A program made the position numbers and the translations under genes. 31,508 nt of DNA from CAYFUF01 sp964346245 (lineage in GTDB: Bacteria; Bacillota; Clostridia; Tissierellales; Peptoniphilaceae). Positions 31,305 to 31,508 of the stretch are shown here, piece after piece (the first letter of the stretch is position 1; each line of letters starts with the position of its first letter). The notes under the pieces are model-generated. The model was not told the origin of the DNA, did not search any database, and saw only the letters and a list, made by a program, of their open reading frames with translations. The stretch spans positions 1 through 31,508 of the forward strand of contig CAYFUF010000017.1 of assembly GCA_964346245.1 (NCBI GenBank), given 5' to 3'.

Positions 31305-31508
31305 GTGACCTTAAGATTTTTCTTTTTGAATTGATACTAGTCATTTTTCGGGCCATGTGACCCTAAGATTTTTACTTTTGAATTTATACTAGTTAATTTT
31401 CGGGCCATGTGACCTTAAGATTTTTCTTTTCGAATTTATACTAGTCATTTTCCGAGAAAAGTGACCTTAAGATTTTTCTTTTTGAATTTATACAAGCATT
31501 CAGGAGCT
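31305..31508. repeat. Tandem array of 52-bp units (about 3.9 copies, runs to the window end)
   Basis: Copies begin with GTGACC at 31305, 31357, 31409 and 31461, exactly 52 bp apart. The shared unit runs GTGACCTTAAGATTTTTC, then a TTTTTGAATTTATACTAG type block, then CATTTTTCGGGCCAT. Copies 1-3 differ at a few positions; copy 3 changes its last block to CCGAGAAAA; copy 4 diverges after TATACAAG. No reading frame crosses it. On the minus strand each unit contains CTAGTATAAATTC, which resembles a -10 region. Confidence 0.9.

Noticed and set aside
31305..31508. CRISPR array
   Set aside because: Units are contiguous 52-bp tandem copies with no unique spacers between them.

Overview
The window looks like a chromosomal segment of a low- to mid-GC Gram-positive (Bacillota), perhaps a relative of the lactic acid bacteria. 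The evidence is strong AAGGAGG-type ribosome binding sites with occasional TTG/GTG starts, sigma-A-like promoters, lipobox signal peptides, an MgtE magnesium channel, an RclA-like flavoprotein remnant and GntR-type control. The genus cannot be fixed from the sequence alone.

Region 1 (1-7.6 kb) is a patchwork of small housekeeping genes and broken ones. It holds the 3' end of msrB, a thiamine-binding-type protein, an alpha/beta hydrolase, a four-helix membrane protein, an mgtC/sapB gene stopped by an in-frame TGA, the C-terminal half of an RclA-like flavoprotein, an intact mgtE with a structured leader, a GNAT C-terminal scrap, an internally deleted mannonate dehydratase (uxuA), a ThiF/MoeB-like enzyme and about 0.8 kb of decayed DNA. 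Between the scraps lies an ordered array (5527-5860) in which a 12-bp element of the type GTCATACCAAAT alternates orientation about every 26.5 bp, giving six ~53-bp palindromic units.

Region 2 (7.6-13.1 kb) is a compact plus-strand run: an MBL-fold hydrolase, an AcoX-like member of the ATP-NAD kinase fold, a membrane-anchored PH-like protein, a lipoate-protein ligase, a free-standing 80-residue lipoyl domain, lipoyl synthase LipA and a second, divergent lipoate ligase. It reads as a cofactor module for making lipoate and loading it onto proteins. It ends in three consecutive hairpins.

Region 3 (13.3-29.4 kb) is a large catabolic cluster. A FadR-type GntR repressor is divergent from a complete E1alpha-E1beta-E2-E3 complex. 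A TRAP transporter (DctP-DctQ-DctM), a zinc alcohol dehydrogenase of the threonine/butanediol type and a PPC-domain protein follow. A second complete E1alpha-E1beta-E2-E3 complex (its E3 carries its own lipoyl domain) and a short-chain dehydrogenase complete the set. The simplest reading is that a small organic acid or acyloin is imported, oxidised by the dehydrogenases and cleaved to acyl-CoA by the two lipoyl-dependent complexes, with region 2 supplying lipoate. The substrate is not known from sequence.

Region 4 (29.4-31.5 kb) has a separately promoted lipoprotein that combines a predicted covalent-FMN motif (DGFSGAT) with an active-site-bearing rhodanese domain. A terminator follows, then a second tandem array of 52-bp units that runs off the window end.
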